The notes under the pieces: generated by a model
Told to the model about the DNA's origin: nothing
The model's database searches: none
Seen by the model: the letters and a program-made list of their open reading frames with translations, nothing else
From: Calliopsis andreniformis
Lineage: Eukaryota; Arthropoda; Insecta; Hymenoptera; Andrenidae
NCBI RefSeq assembly: GCF_051401765.1
Contig: NW_027480423.1
Span: 8,494,001 to 8,558,000 of the forward strand
DNA: 64,000 nt
Reading direction: 5' to 3'
Program-made: the position numbers and the translations under genes
Part shown: piece after piece, positions 1 through 13,351 of the stretch
Position numbering within the stretch: position 1 is the stretch's first letter
Layout: each line of letters begins with the position of its first letter

Positions 1-1149
1 GTAATGGTCATTTCTACGTTCCGGGCAATCTAGGCTTCACTCTAGGGCGTTGCTCCACCAGATCGAATACCTACGGACTTAGAAGTCAACGCCAGAAGCA
101 TAAAATGCAATAAAGAAACAACAGTTTATCCATCGTATGACAGGAATAACTGCAACCAGTGTGAAAGTCATGGTCATTTCTACGTTCCGGGCTACCTAGG
201 CTTCACTACAGGGCGTCGTTCCAGCAGATCGAATTGTTAGGCCCTAAGAAGACAACGCCAGTGGCATAAAATACAATATAAATACAACTGTTTTTCCATC
301 GTATAAAACGAATAATTGAAACCAGTGTGAAAGTTATGGTCATTTCTACGTTCCCGTCTACCTAGGCTTCACTATAGGGCGTTGCTCCACCACATCGAAT
401 AGCTACGGAGTTAGAAGTCAACGCCAGAAGCATAAAATACAATATAAGTACAACAACATTTCCACCGTATAAAATGAATAATTGCAAACAGTGTGAAAGT
501 AACGTTCATTTCTACGTTCCGGGCAACTTAGGCTTGACTCTAGGGCGTTGCTCCACCAGATCGAATAGTCAGGGCTTTAGAAGTCAACGCCAGAAGCATA
601 AAATACAATATAAATACAACAGTTCTTCCATCGTATAAAACGAATAATTGCAACCAGTGTGAAAGTTATGGTCATTTCTACGTTCCGGGGTACCTAGGCT
701 TCACCCTATGGCGTTGTTCCACCAGATCGAATTGTTAGGCCCTAAGAAGTCAACGCCAGGGGCATAAAATACAATATAAATACAACAGTTTTTCCATCGT
801 ATAAAACGAATAATTGCATCCAGTGTGAAAGTGATGGCCATTTCTACGTTCCGGCAACCTAGGCTTCACTATAGGGCGTTGCTCCACCACATCGAATAGC
901 TAAGGAGTTAGAAGTCAACGCCAGAAGCATAAAATACAATATAAGTACAACATCTTTTCCATCGTATAAAATGAATAGATGCATACAGTGTGAAAGTAAT
1001 TGTCATTTCTACGTTCCGGGCAACCTAGGCTTCACTCTATGGCGCTGTTCCACCAGATCGAATTGTTAGGCCCTAAGAAGTCAACGCCAGGGGCATAAAA
1101 TACAATGTAAATACAACAGTTTTTCCATCGTATAAAACGAATAATTGCA
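1..1149 (+). repeat. Segment duplicated at 23895-25043 (left copy)
   Basis: Bases 1-1149 align to 23895-25043 at a constant offset of 23894 and I saw no mismatch. The two share variants absent from the related cassettes further right: GACAACGCC near 251, GTGATGGCC near 831 and GGCGCTGTTCC near 1041. Homology stops after ATAATTGCA at 1149, where the next monomer switches to the type used at 1150-5440. The left limit lies outside the window. Confidence 0.9.
108..870 (+). repeat. 763-bp cassette, copy 1 (group I)
   Basis: Runs from CAATAAAGAAAC to the one-base-deleted word TTCCGGCAACCTAGG plus CTTCACT. It spans about 4.6 monomers with fixed internal variants (CGTATGACAGG, TTCCCGTCTACC, AACGTTCATTTC, CGGGGTACC). 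Group I is defined by GACAACGCC, AGTTCTTCC, TTAGGCCCT and GTGATGGCC. Confidence 0.88.
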
Positions 1150-1231
1150 ACCAGTGTGAAAGTGATGGTCATTTCTACGTCTCGGGCAGCCTAGGCTTCA
1201 CTCTAGGGCGTTGCTCCACCAGAAGAATAGA
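1150..1231 (+). repeat. Junction monomer at the end of the left duplicated segment
   Basis: A part-monomer with TCTACGTCTCGGGCAGCC and CCAGAAGAATAGATAGGG. The same variants occur at about 2477-2560 and 4967-5050, so from here on the sequence belongs to the local 1-5 kb monomer set rather than to the 24-kb set. Confidence 0.7.
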
Positions 1232-2950
1232 TAGGGCCTAAGAAGTCAACGCCAGAAGCATAAAATACAATACAAATACAACAGCTTTTCTATTGTATAA
1301 AACGAATAATTGCAACCCGTATGAACGTTATGGTGATTTCTACGTACCGGGCAACCTAGGCTTCACCCTAGGACGTGGCTCCACCATATCGAATAGTTAG
1401 GGCCTTAGAAGTCAACACCCGAAGCATAAAATACAATAAAAATACAACAGTTTTCCCATCGTATAACAGGAATAATTGCAAACAGTGTGGAGGTAATGGT
1501 CATTTCTACGCTCCGGTCAACCTAGGCTTCAGTATAGGGCGTTGCTCCGACAGATCGAATAGTTAGGGCCTCATAAGGCAACGCCCGAGGCATAAAATAC
1601 AAAATAAATAGAACAGTTTTTCCATTGTATAAAACGAATTATTGCAACCAGTGTGAAAGTTATGGTCATTTCTACGTTCCGTGCAACCTAGGCTTCACTC
1701 TAGGGCGTTGCTCGACCAGATCGAATGGGTAGGGCCTTAGAAGTCAACGCCAGAAGCATAAAGTACAACAAAAATCCAACAGTTTTTCCATCGTATAACA
1801 GGAATAATTGCAACCAATGTGAAAGTGATGGTCATTTCTACGTTGCGGGCAACCTAGGCTTCACTCTAGGGCGTCGGTCCACCTGATCGAATAGGTACGA
1901 CCTTAGAAGTCAACGCCAGAAGCAAAAAATACAATATAAATACAACAGCTTTTCCATCGCATAAAATCAATAATTGCAATCAGTGTGAATGTAATGGACA
2001 TTTCTACGCTCCGGTCAACCTAGTCTTCACTCTAGGGCGCTGCTCCACCAGATCGAAGAGCTAGGGCCTTAGAAGACAACGCCCGAAGCATAAAATACAA
2101 AATAAATAGAACAGTCTTTCCATCGTATAAAACGAATAATTGCAGCCAGTGTGAAAGTTATGGTCATTTCCACGTTCCGTGCAACATTGGCTTCAATCTA
2201 GGGCGTTGCTTCACCAGATCGAATAGATATGGCCTAAGAAGTCAACGCCAGAAGCATAAAATACAATATAAATAGAACAGTTTTTCCATTGTATAAAACG
2301 AATAGTTGCAACCAGTATGAGCATTATGGTCATTTCTACGTTCCGGGCCACCTAGGCTTCACCCTAGGACGTGGCTCCACCATATCGAATAGTTAGGGCC
2401 TAAGAAGTCAACGCCAGAAGCATAAAATACAAAATAAATTCAACAGTTTTTCCATCGTATAAACGGAATAATTGCAACCAGTGTGAAAGTGATGGTCATT
2501 TCTACGTCTCGGGCAGCCTAGGCTTCACTCTAGGGCGTTGCTCCACCAGAAGAATAGATAGGGCCTAAGAAGTCAACGCTAGAAGCATAAAATACAATAT
2601 AAATACAACAGATTTTCCATCGTATAAAATGAATAATAGCAAGCAGTGTGAAAGTTATGATCATTTCTACGGTTTGGGCCACCTAGACTTCACTCTAGGG
2701 CGTTGCTCCGCCAGATCGAATAGTTAGGGGCTTAGAAGTGAACGCCCGAAGCATAAAATACAATAAAAATACAACAGTTTTTCCATCGTATAACAGGAAT
2801 AATTGCAAACATTGTGGAGGTAATGGTCATTTCTACGCTCCGGACAACCTAGGCTTCACTCTAGGGCGTTGCTCCGAAAGATCGAATAGTTAGGGCCTCA
2901 TAAGGCAACGCCCGAGGCATAAAATACAAAATAAATAGAACAGTTTTTCC
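1232..2950 (+). repeat. 1.7-kb higher-order repeat, copy 1 (spacing 2490 bp)
   Basis: Aligns at offset 2490 (exactly 15 monomers) to about 3722-5440. About ten consecutive monomers occur in the same order with the same private variants, for example CGACCTTAGAAG near 1908, CGAAGAGCTAGGG near 2054 and GGTTTGGGCC near 2671. Differences are few, such as TGGTGATTTC against TGGTCATTTC near 1331, and a T/G change near 1661. Confidence 0.88.
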
Positions 2951-3721
2951 ATTGTATAAGACGAATTATTGCAACCAGTGTGAAAGTTATGGTCATTTCT
3001 ACGTTCCGTACAACCTAGGCTTCACTCTAGGGCGTTGGTCCACCAGATCGAATAGTTACGGCCTAAGAAGTCAACGCCAGAAACATAAAATACAATATAA
3101 ATACATCAGTTTTTCCATTGTATAAAACGAATAATTGCAACCAGTATGAACGTTATGGTCATTTCTACGTTCCGGGCAACCTAGGCTTCACCCTAGGATG
3201 TGGCTCCACGATATCGAATAGTTAGGGGCTTAGAAGTCAACACCCGTAGCATAAAATACAATAAAAATACAACAGCTTTTCCACCGTATAACAGGAATAA
3301 TTGCAAACAGTGTGAAGGTAATGGTCATTTCTACGTTCCGTCCAACCTAGGCTTCACTCTAGGGCGTTGGTCCACCAGATCGAATAGTTAAGGCCTCAGA
3401 AGTCAACGCCCGAGGCATAAAATACAAAATAAATAGAACAGTTTTTCCTTTGTATAAAACGAATTATTGCAACCAGTGTGAAACGTATGGTCATTTCTAC
3501 GTTCCGTGCAACATTAGGCTTCACTCTAGGGCGTTGCTCGACCAGATCGAATGGGTAGGGCCTTAGAAGTCAACGCCAGAAGCATAAAGTACAATAAAAA
3601 TCCAACAGTTTTTCCATCGTATAACAGGAATAATTGCAACCAATGTGAAGGTGATGGTCATTTCTACGTTCCGTGCAACCTAGGCTTCACTCTAGGGCGT
3701 TGGTCCACCAGATCGAATATA
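2951..3721 (+). repeat. Spacer monomers between the two 1.7-kb copies
   Basis: About 4.6 satellite monomers of the local type, including GGATGTGGCTCCACG near 3197 and CGTAGCATAAAATAC near 3246. They fill the remainder of the 2490-bp period but are not repeated beyond 5440. No gene or foreign insert is seen. Confidence 0.8.
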
Positions 3722-5440
3722 TAGGGCCTAAGAAGTCAACGCCAGAAGCATAAAATACAATATAAATACAACAGTTTTTCTATTGTATAAAACGAATAAT
3801 TGCAACCCGTATGAACGTTATGGTCATTTCTACGTACCGGGCAGCCTAGGCTTCACCCTAGGACGTGGCTCCACCATATCGAATAGTTAGGGCCTTAGAA
3901 GTCAACACCCGAAGCATAAAATACAATAAAAATACAACAGTTTTCCCATCGTATAACAGGAATAATTGCAAACAGTGTGGAGGTAATGGTCATTTCTACG
4001 CTCCGGTCAACCTAGGCTTCAGTATAGGGCGTTGCTCCGACAGATCGAATAGTTAGGGCCTCATAAGGCAACGCCCGAGGCATAAAATACAAAATAAATA
4101 GAACAGTTTTTCCATTGTATAAAACGAATTATTGCAACCAGTGTGAAAGTGATGGTCATTTCTACGTTCCGTGCAACCTAGGCTTCACTCTAGGGCGTTG
4201 CTCGACCAGATCGAATGGGTAGGGCCTTAGAAGTCAACGCCAGAAGCATAAAGTACAACAAAAATCCAACAGTTTTTCCATCGTATAACAGGAATAATTG
4301 CAACCAATGTGAAAGTGATGGTCATTTCTACGTTGCGGGCAACCTAGGCTTCACTCTAGGGCGTCGGTCCACCTGATCGAATAGGTACGACCTTAGAAGT
4401 CAACGCCAGAAGCAAAAAATACAATATAAATACAACAGCTTTTCCATCGCATAAAATCAATAATTGCAATCAGTGTGAATGTAATGGACATTTCTACGCT
4501 CCGGTCAACCTAGTCTTCACTCTAGGGCGCTGCTCCACCAGATCGAAGAGCTAGGGCCTTAGAAGACAACGCCCGAAGCATAAAATACAAAATAAATAGA
4601 ACAGTCTTTCCATCGTATAAAACGAATAATTGCAGCCAGTGTGAAAGTTATGGTCATTTCCACGTTCCGTGCAACATTGGCTTCAATCTAGGGCGTTGCT
4701 TCACCAGATCGAATAGATATGGCCTAAGAAGTCAACGCCAGAAGCATAAAATACAATATAAATAGAACAGTTTTTCCATTGTATAAAACGAATAGTTGCA
4801 ACCAGTATGAGCATTATGGTCATTTCTACGTTCCGGGCCACCTAGGCTTCACCCTAGGACGTGGCTCCACCATATCGAATAGTTAGGGCCTAAGAAGTCA
4901 ACGCCAGAAGCATAAAATACAAAATAAATTCAACAGTTTTTCCATCGTATAATCGGAATAATTGCAACCAGTGTGAAAGTGATGGTCATTTCTACGTCTC
5001 GGGCAGCCTAGGCTTCACTCTAGGGCGTTGCTCCACCAGAAGAATAGATAGGGCCAAAGAAGTCAACGCTAGAAGCATAAAATACAATATAAATACAACA
5101 GATTTTCCATCGTATAAAATGAATAATAGCAAGCAGTGTGAAAGTTATGATCATTTCTACGGTTTGGGCCACCTAGACTTCACTCTAGGGCGTTGCTCCG
5201 CCAGATCGAATAGTTAGGGGCTTAGAAGTAAACGCCCGAAGCATAAAATACAATAAAAATACAACAGTTTTTCCATCGTATAACAGGAATAATTGCAAAC
5301 AGTGTGGAGGTAATGGTCATTTCTACGCTCCGGACAACCTAGGCTTCACTCTAGGGCGTTGCTCCGAAAGATCGAATAGTTAGGGCCTCATAAGGCAACG
5401 CCCGAAGCATATAATACAAAATAAATAGAACAGTTTTTCC
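3722..5440 (+). repeat. 1.7-kb higher-order repeat, copy 2 (spacing 2490 bp)
   Basis: The second copy of 1232-2950. It ends near 5400-5440, where GCATATAATAC and ATCGTATAAAACGAATAATT replace the copy 1 readings GCATAAAATAC and ATTGTATAAGACGAATTATT, and a different monomer set follows. Confidence 0.88.
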
Positions 5441-7700
5441 ATCGTATAAAACGAATAATTGCAACCAGTGTGAATGTAATGGTCTTTTCTACGTTCCGGG
5501 CAACCTAGGCTTCAATCTAGGTCTTTGTTCCACCAGATCGAACATTTAGGGCCTAAGAAGTCAACGCAAGAAGCATAAAATACCATATAAATACAACAGT
5601 TTGTCCATCGTATAAAACGAATAATTGCATCCACTGTGAAAGTTACGGTCATTTCTACGTTCCGGGCAACCTAGGCTTCACTATAGGGCGTTGCTCCACC
5701 ACATCGAATAGCTACGGCCTTAGAAGCCAACGTCAGAAGCATAAAATACAATATAAATACAACAGCTGTTCCAGCGTATAAATTGAATAATTGCAAACCG
5801 TGTGAAAGTAACGTTCATTTCTACGTTCGGGGCAACTTAGCCTTGACTCTAGGGCGTTGCTCCACCAGGTCGAATAGTTAGGGCTTTAGAAGTCAACGCC
5901 AGAAGCATAAAATACAATATAAATACAGCAGTTTATCCATCGTATAAAACGAATAATTGCATCCGATGTGAATGTAATGGCCATTTCTACGTTCCGGCAA
6001 TCCTAGGCTTCACCATAGGGCGTTGCTCCACGAGATCGAATAGTTAGGGCCTCAGAAGTCAACGCCAGAAGCACAAAATACAATAAAAATACAACGGTTT
6101 TTCCATCGTATAAAACGAATAATTGCAACCAGTGTGAAGGTAATGGTCTTTTCTACGTTCCGGGAAACCTAGGCTTCACTATAGGGCGTTGCTCCACCAC
6201 ATCGAATAGCTACAGCCTTAGAAGCCAACGTCAGAAGCATAAAATACAATCTAAATACAACAGCTTTTCCAGCGTATAAATTGAATAATTGCAAACAGTG
6301 TGAAAGTAATGTTCATTACTACGTTCCGGGCAACCTAGGCTTCACTCTAGGGCGTTGGTCCAACAGATCGAATAGTTAGGGCCTTAGAGGTCAACGCCCG
6401 AAGCATAAAATACAAAACAAATACAACAGCTTTTCCATCGTATAGAACGAATAATTGCAACCAGTGTGAAGGTAATGGTCTTTTCTACGTTCCGGGCAAA
6501 CTAGGCTTCAGTCTAGGTCTTTGTTCCACCAGATCGAATAGTTAGTGCCTAAGACGTCAAAGCCAGAAGCATAAAATACAATATAAATACAACAGTCTTT
6601 TCATCGTATAAAACGAATAATTGCATCCAGTGTGAAAGTAATGGCCATTTCTACGTTCCGGGAAACCTAGGCTTCACTCTAGGGCGTTGCTCCACCAGAT
6701 CGAATAGTTAGGTCCTAAGACGTCAACGCCAGAAGCATAAAATACAATATAAATACAACAGCATTTCCATCGTATAATATGAATAATTGCAATCAGTGTG
6801 AATGTAATGGTCATTTCTACGCTCCGGTCAACCTAGGCTTCACTCTAGGGCGTTGCTCCACCAGATCGAAGAGATAGGGCCTTAGAAGACAACGCCCGAA
6901 GCATAAAATACAAAATAAGTAGAACAGTCTTTCCATCGTATAAAACGAATAATTGCAGCCAGTGTGAAAGTTATTGGTCATTTCTACGGTCCGGGACACC
7001 TTGGCTTTACTCTAGGGCGTTGCTCCACCAGAAGAATAGATAGGGCCTAAGAAGTCAACGCTAGAAGCATAAAATACAATATGAATACAACAGATTTTCC
7101 ATCGTATAAAATGCATAATTGCAACCAGTGTGAAAGTGATGGTCATTTCTGCGTTCCGGGCATCCTAGGCTTCACTCTCGGGCGTTGCTCGACCAGATCG
7201 ATTGGGTAGGGCCTTAGAAGTCAACGCCAGACGCATAAAGTACAATAAAAATCCAACAGTCTTTCCATCTTATAACAGGAATAATTGCAACCAATGTGAA
7301 AGTGATGGTCTTTTCTACGCTCCGGGCAACCTAGGCTTCACTCTGGGGCGTTGCTCCACCAGATCGAAGAGTTAGGGCCTTAGAAGACAACGCCCGAAGC
7401 ATAAAATACAAAATAAATAGAACAGTCTTTCCATCGTATAAAACGAATAATTGCAGCCAGTGTGAACGTGATGGACATTTCTACGTTTCGGGCAGCCTAG
7501 GCTTCACTCTAGGGCGTTGCTCCACCAGAAGAATAGATAGGGCCTAAGAAGTCAACGCTGGAAGCATAAAATACAAAATAAATACAACAGATTTTCCATC
7601 GTATAAAATGAATAATAGCAACCAGTGTGAAAGTTATGGTCATTTCTACGGTCCGGGCCACCTAGGCTTCACTCTAGGGCGTTGCTCCGCCAGATCGAAT
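5441..7700 (+). repeat. Mixed monomers, local 4- and 6-monomer periodicity
   Basis: Monomers marked GGTCTTTTCTACG start at 5481, 6145 and 6477, at spacings of 664 and 332 bp (4 and 2 monomers). AAGCCAACGTCAG near 5725 and 6219 also occurs near 21817 and 22482, so this stretch is related to monomers on the far side of the 16.7-22 kb subfamily. No clean long-range duplicate was found and the monomers are more diverged than in the right half. No gene is seen. Confidence 0.75.
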
Positions 7701-7747
7701 AGTTAGGGCCTCAGAAGGCCACGCCAGAAGCATAAAATACAATATAA

Positions 7748-7878
7748 ATGCAACAGTTTTTCCATGGTGTAAAACGGATAATAACAACCAGTGTGAAAGT
7801 AATGATCATTTCGACGTTTCGGGCATCCTAGACTTAACTCTGAGGCATTGCTGCACCAGATCGAAGACTTAGGGCCCT
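7748..7878 (+). repeat. Diverged monomer segment, copy 1
   Basis: Carries a run of linked changes: ATGCAACAG, CCATGGTGTAAAACGG, ATAATAACAACC, GATCATTTCGACGTTTCGGG, CTAGACTTAACTCTGAGG, CATTGCTGC, CGAAGACTTAGGG. The changes recur together in five other copies, so this is an established monomer type and not local noise. Confidence 0.85.
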
Positions 7879-8410
7879 AGAAGTCAACGCCAGAAGCATA
7901 AATTACAAAATAAATTCAACAGTTTTTCCATGGTATAAAACGAATAATTGCAACCAGTGTGAAGGTTATGGTCATTTCTACGGTCCGGGCCACCTAGGCT
8001 TTACTCTAGGGCGTTGCTCCACCAGAAGAATAGTTAGGGCCTTTGAAGTCAACGCCCGAAGCATAAAATACAATAAAAATACAACAGTTTTTCCATCGTA
8101 TAACAGGAATAATTACAACCAATGTGAAAGTGATGGCCTTTTCTACGCTCCGGGCAACCTAGGCTTCACTCTGGGGCGTTGCTCCACCAGATCGAAGAGT
8201 TAGGGCCTTAGAAGACAACGCCCGAAGCATAAAATACAAAATAAATAGAACAGTCTTTCCATCGTATAAAACGAATAATTGCAGCCAGTGTGAAAGTGAT
8301 GGACATTTCTACGTTTCGGGCAGCCTAGGCTTCACTCTAGGGCGTTGCTCCGCCAGATCGAATAGTTAGGGCCTCAGAAGGCAACGCCAGAAGCATAAAA
8401 TACAATATAA

Positions 8411-8541
8411 ATGCAACAGTTTTTCCATGGTGTAAAACGGATAATAACAACCAGTGTGAAAGTAATGATCATTTCGACGTTTCGGGCATCCTAGACTTAA
8501 CTCTGAGGCATTGCTGCACCAGATCGAAGACTTAGGGCCTT
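8411..8541 (+). repeat. Diverged monomer segment, copy 2
   Basis: Same linked variants as the copy at 7748, at 663 bp spacing, with TTCGACGTTTCGGG at 8473-8486. Confidence 0.85.
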
Positions 8542-9073
8542 AGAAGTCAACGCCAGAAGCATAAAATACAAAATAAATTCAACAGTTTTTCCATCGTATA
8601 AAACGAATAATTGCAACCAGTGTGAAAGCTATAGTCATTTCTACGTTCCGTGCAACCTAGGCTTCACTCTAGGGCGTTGGTACACCAGATCGAATATATA
8701 GGGCCTAAGAAGTCAACGCCAGAAGCATAAAATACAATATAAATACAACAGTTTTTCCATTGTATAAAACGAATAATTGCAACCAGTATGAACGTTATGG
8801 TCATTTCTACGTACCGGGCAACCTGGACTTCACCCAAGGATGTGGCTCCACCATATCGAATAATTAGGGGCTCAGAAGTCAACACCCGAAGCATAAAATA
8901 CAATAAAAATACAACAGTTTTTCCACCGTATAACAGGAATAATTGCAAACAGTGTGAAGATAATGGTCATTTCTACGTTCCGTGCAACCTAGGCTTCACT
9001 CTAGGGCGTTGCTCAACCAGAAGAATAGATAGGGCCTAAGAAGGCAACGCCAGAAGCATAAAATACAATATAA

Positions 9074-9204
9074 ATGCAACAGTTTTTCCATGGTGTAAAA
9101 CGGATAATAACAACCAGTGTGAAAGTAATGATCATTTCGACGTTTCGGGCATCCTAGGCTTAACTCTGAGGCATTGCTGCACCAGATCGAAGACTTAGGG
9201 CCTT
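9074..9204 (+). repeat. Diverged monomer segment, copy 3
   Basis: Same linked variants, another 663 bp downstream. It reads CTAGGCTTAACTCTG where the first two copies have CTAGACTTAACTCTG. Confidence 0.85.
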
Positions 9205-10898
9205 AGAAGTCAACGCCAGAAGCATAAAATAAAAAATAAATTCAACAGTTTTTCCATCGTATAAAACGAATAATTGCAACCAGTGTGAAAGCTATAGCCA
9301 TTTCTACGTTCCGTGCAACCTAGGCTTCACTCTAGGGCGTTGGTACACCAGATCGAATATATAGGGCCTAAGAAGTCCACGCCAGAAGCATAAAATACAA
9401 TAAAAATACAACAGTTTTTCCATCGTATAACAGGAATAATTGCAACCAGTGTGAAAGTGATGGTCATTTCTGCGTTCCGGGCATCCTAGGCTTCACTCTA
9501 GGGCGTTGGTCCACCAGATCGAATAGTTAGGGCCTCAGAAGTCAACGCCCGAGGCATAAAATACAATATAAGTACAACAGTTTTTCCATTGTATAAAACG
9601 TATAATTGCAACCAGTATGAACGTTATGTTCATTTCTACGTTCCGGGCCACCTAGGCTTCACCCTAGGACGTGGCTCCACCATATCGAATAGTTAGGGCC
9701 TAAGAAGTCAACGCCCGAGGCATAAAATACAATATAAGTACAACAGTTTTTCCATTGTATAAAACGTATAATTGCAACCAGTATGAACGTTATGTTCATT
9801 TCTACGTTCCGGGCCACCTAGGCTTCACCCTAGGACGTGGCTCCACCATATCGAATAGTTAGGGCCTAAGAAGTCAACGCCAGAAGCATAAAATGCAATA
9901 TAAATACAACAGACTTTCCATTATATAAAACGTATAATCGCAACCAGTGTGAAAGTGATGGTCATTTCTGCGTTTCGGGCATCCTAGGCTTCACTCTAGG
10001 GCGTTGCTCAACCAGAAGAATAGATAGGGCCTAAGAAGTCAACGCTAGAAGTATAAAATACAATATAAATACAACAGATTTTCCATCGTATAAATCGAAT
10101 AATGGCAACCAGTGTGAAAGTTATGGTCATTTCTACGGTCCGGGCCACCTAGGCTTTACTACAGGGCGTTGCTCCGACAGATCGAATAGTTAGGGCCTCA
10201 TAAGGCAACGCCCGAGGCATAAAATACAAAATAAATAGAACAGTTTTTCCATTGTATAAAACGAATTATTGCAACCAGTGTGAAAGTTATGGTCATTTCT
10301 ACGTACCGGGCAACCTAGGCTTCACCCTAGGACGTGGTTCCACCATATCGAATAGTTAGGGCCTTAGAAGTCAACGCCCGAAGCATAAAATACAATAAAA
10401 ATACAACAGTTTTTCCATCGTATAACAGGAATAATTGCAACCAGTGTGAAAGTGATGGTCATTTCTGCGTTCCGGGCATCCTAGGCTTCACTCTAGGGCG
10501 TTGGTCCACCAGATCGAATAGTTAGGGCCTCAGAAGTCAACGCCCGAGGCATAAAATACAAAATAAATAGAACAGTTTTTCCTTTGTATAATACGAATTA
10601 TTGCAACCAGTGTGAAACTTATGGTCATTTCTACGTTCGGTGCAACGTAGGCTTCACTCTAGGGCGTTGCTCGACCAGATCAATTAGGTAGGGCCTAAGA
10701 AGTCAACGCTGGAAGCATAAAATACAAAATAAATACAACAGATTTTCCATCGTATAAAATGGATAATAGCAACCAGTGTGAAAGTTATGGTCATTTCTAC
10801 GGTCCGGGCCACCTAGGCTTCACTCTAGGGCGTTGCTCCGCCAGATCGAATAGTTAGGGCCTCAGAAGGCAACGCCAGAAGCATAAAATACAATATAA

Positions 10899-11029
10899 AT
10901 GCAACAGTTTTTCCATGGTGTAAAACGGATAATAACAACCAGTGTGAAAGTAATGATCATTTCGACGTTTCGGGCATCCTAGACTTAACTCTGATGCATT
11001 GCTGCACCAGATCGAAGACTTAGGGCCTT
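10899..11029 (+). repeat. Diverged monomer segment, copy 4
   Basis: Same linked variants, 1825 bp from copy 3. It has CTGATGCATTGC where the others have CTGAGGCATTGC. Confidence 0.85.
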
Positions 11030-13220
11030 AGAAGTCAACGCCAGAAGCATAAATTACAAAATAAATTCAACAGTTTTTCCATCGTATAAAACGAATAATT
11101 GCAACCAGTGTGAAAGCTATAGTCATTTCTACGTTCCGTGCAACCTAGGCTTCACTCTAGGGCGTTGGTACACCAGATCGAATATATAGGGCCTAAGAAG
11201 TCAACGCCAGAAGCATAAAATACAATATAAGTACAACAGTTTTTCCATTGTATAAAACGAATAATTGCAACCAGTATGAACGTTATGGTCATTTCTACGT
11301 ACCGGGCAACCTAGACTTCACCCAAGGATGTGGCTCCACGATATCGAATAATTAGGGGCTCAGAAGTCAACACCCGAAGCATAAAATACAATAAAAATAC
11401 AACAGTTTTTCCACCGTATTACAGGAATAATTGCAAACAGTGTGAAGATAATGGTCATTTCTACGTTCCGCGCAACCTAGGCTTCACTCTAGGGCGTTGG
11501 TCCACCAGATCGAATAGTTAGGGTCTCAGAAGTCAACGCCCGAGGCATAAAATACAATATAAGTACAATAGTTTTTCCATTGCATAAAACGTATAATTGC
11601 AACCAGTATGAACGTTATGGTCATTTCTACGTTCCGGGCCACCTAGGCTTTACTCTAGGGCGTTGCTCCGACAGATCGAATAGTTAGGGCCTCAGAAGTC
11701 AACGCCCGAGGCATAAAATACAAAATAAATAGAACAGTTTTTCCTTTGTATAAAACGAATTATTGCAACCAGTGTGAAACTTATGGTCATTTCTACGTTC
11801 CGTGCAACGTAGGCTTCACTCTAGGGCGTTGCTCGACCAGATCGATTGGGTAGGGCCTTAGAAGTCAACGCCAGAAGCATAAAGTACAATAAAAATCCAA
11901 CAGTTTTTCCATCGTATAACAGGAATAATTGCAGCCAATGTGAAAGTGATGGCCTTTTCTACGCTCCGGGCAACCTAGGCTTCACTCTGGGGCGTTGCTC
12001 CACCAGATCGAAGAGTTAGGGCCTTAGAAGACAACGCCCGAAGCATAAAATACAAAATAAATAGAACAGTCTTTCCATCGTATAAAACGAATAATTGCAG
12101 CCAGTGTGAAAGTGATGGACATTTCTACGTTTCGGGCAGCCTAGGCTTCACTCTAGGGCGTTGCTCCACCAGAAGAATAGATAGGGCCTAAGAAGTCAAC
12201 GCTGGAAGCATAAAATACAAAATAAATACAACAGATTTTCCATCGTATAAAATGAATAATAGCAACCAGTGTGAAAGTTATGGTCATTTCTACGGTCCGG
12301 GCCACCTAGGCTTCACTCTAGGGCGTTGGTACACCAGATCGAATATATAGGGCCTAAGAAGTCAACGCCAGAAGCATAAAATACAATATAAATACAACAG
12401 TTTTTCCATTGTATAAAACGAATAATTGCAACCAGTATGAACGTTATTGTCATTTCTACGTACCGGGCAACCTAGACTTCACCCAAGGATGTGGCTCCAC
12501 CATATCGAATAATTAGGGGCTCAGAAGTCAACACCCGAAGCATAAAATACAATAAAAATACAACAGTTTTTCCACCGTATAACAGGAATAATTGCAAACA
12601 GTGTGAAGATAATGATCATTCCTACGTTCCGTGCAACCTAGGCTTCACTCTAGGGCGTTGGTCCACCAGATCGAATAGTTAGGGCCTCAGAAGTCAACGC
12701 CCGAGGCATAAAATACAATATAAGTACAACAGTTTTTCCATTGTATAAAACGAATTATTGCAACCAGTGTGAAACTTATGGTCATTTCTACGTTCCGTGC
12801 AACGTAGGCTTCACTCTAGGGCGTTGCTCGACCAGATCGATTGGGTAGGGCCTTAAAAGTCAACGCCAGAAGCATAAAGTACAATAAAAATCCCACAGTT
12901 TTTCCATCGTATAACAGGAATAATTGCAACCAATGTGAAACTGATGGTCTTTTCTACGCTCCAGGCAACCTAGGCTTCACTCTGGGGCGTTGCTCCACCA
13001 GACCGAAGAGTTAGGGCCTTAGAAGACAACGCCCGAAGCATAATATACAAAATAAATAGAACAGTCTTTCCATCGTATAAAACGAATAATTGCAGCCAAT
13101 GTGAAAGTGATGGACATTTCTACGTTTCGGGCAGCCTAGGCTTCACTCTAGGGCGTTGCTGCACCAGAAGAATAGATAGGGCCTAAGAAGTCAACGCTGG
13201 AAGCATAAAATACAAAATAA

Positions 13221-13351
13221 ATGCAACAGTTTTTCAATGGTGTAAAACGGATAATAACAACCAGTGTGAAAGTAATGATCATTTCGACGTTTCGGGCATC
13301 CCAGACTTAACTCTGAGGCATTGCTGCAGCAGATCGAAGACTTAGGGCCTT
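13221..13351 (+). repeat. Diverged monomer segment, copy 5
   Basis: Shares with copy 6 the derived readings TTTTTCAATGG, CATCCCAGAC and CTGCAGCAG, which separate copies 5 and 6 from copies 1-4. Confidence 0.85.

Noticed and set aside
1375..1566. Plus-strand open frames of about 63 codons (also at 3200, 3865, 10334, 11330, 12491 and 14647) with NCKQC-like words
   Set aside because: They are translations of the satellite monomer starting at a chance ATG made by a variant base on the minus/plus strand context. The Cys pattern comes from GCAAACAGTGTG and TGT in the repeat. The monomer length is 3n+1, so the frame shifts every monomer and none extends past about 1-2 monomers. No codon bias or upstream signals.
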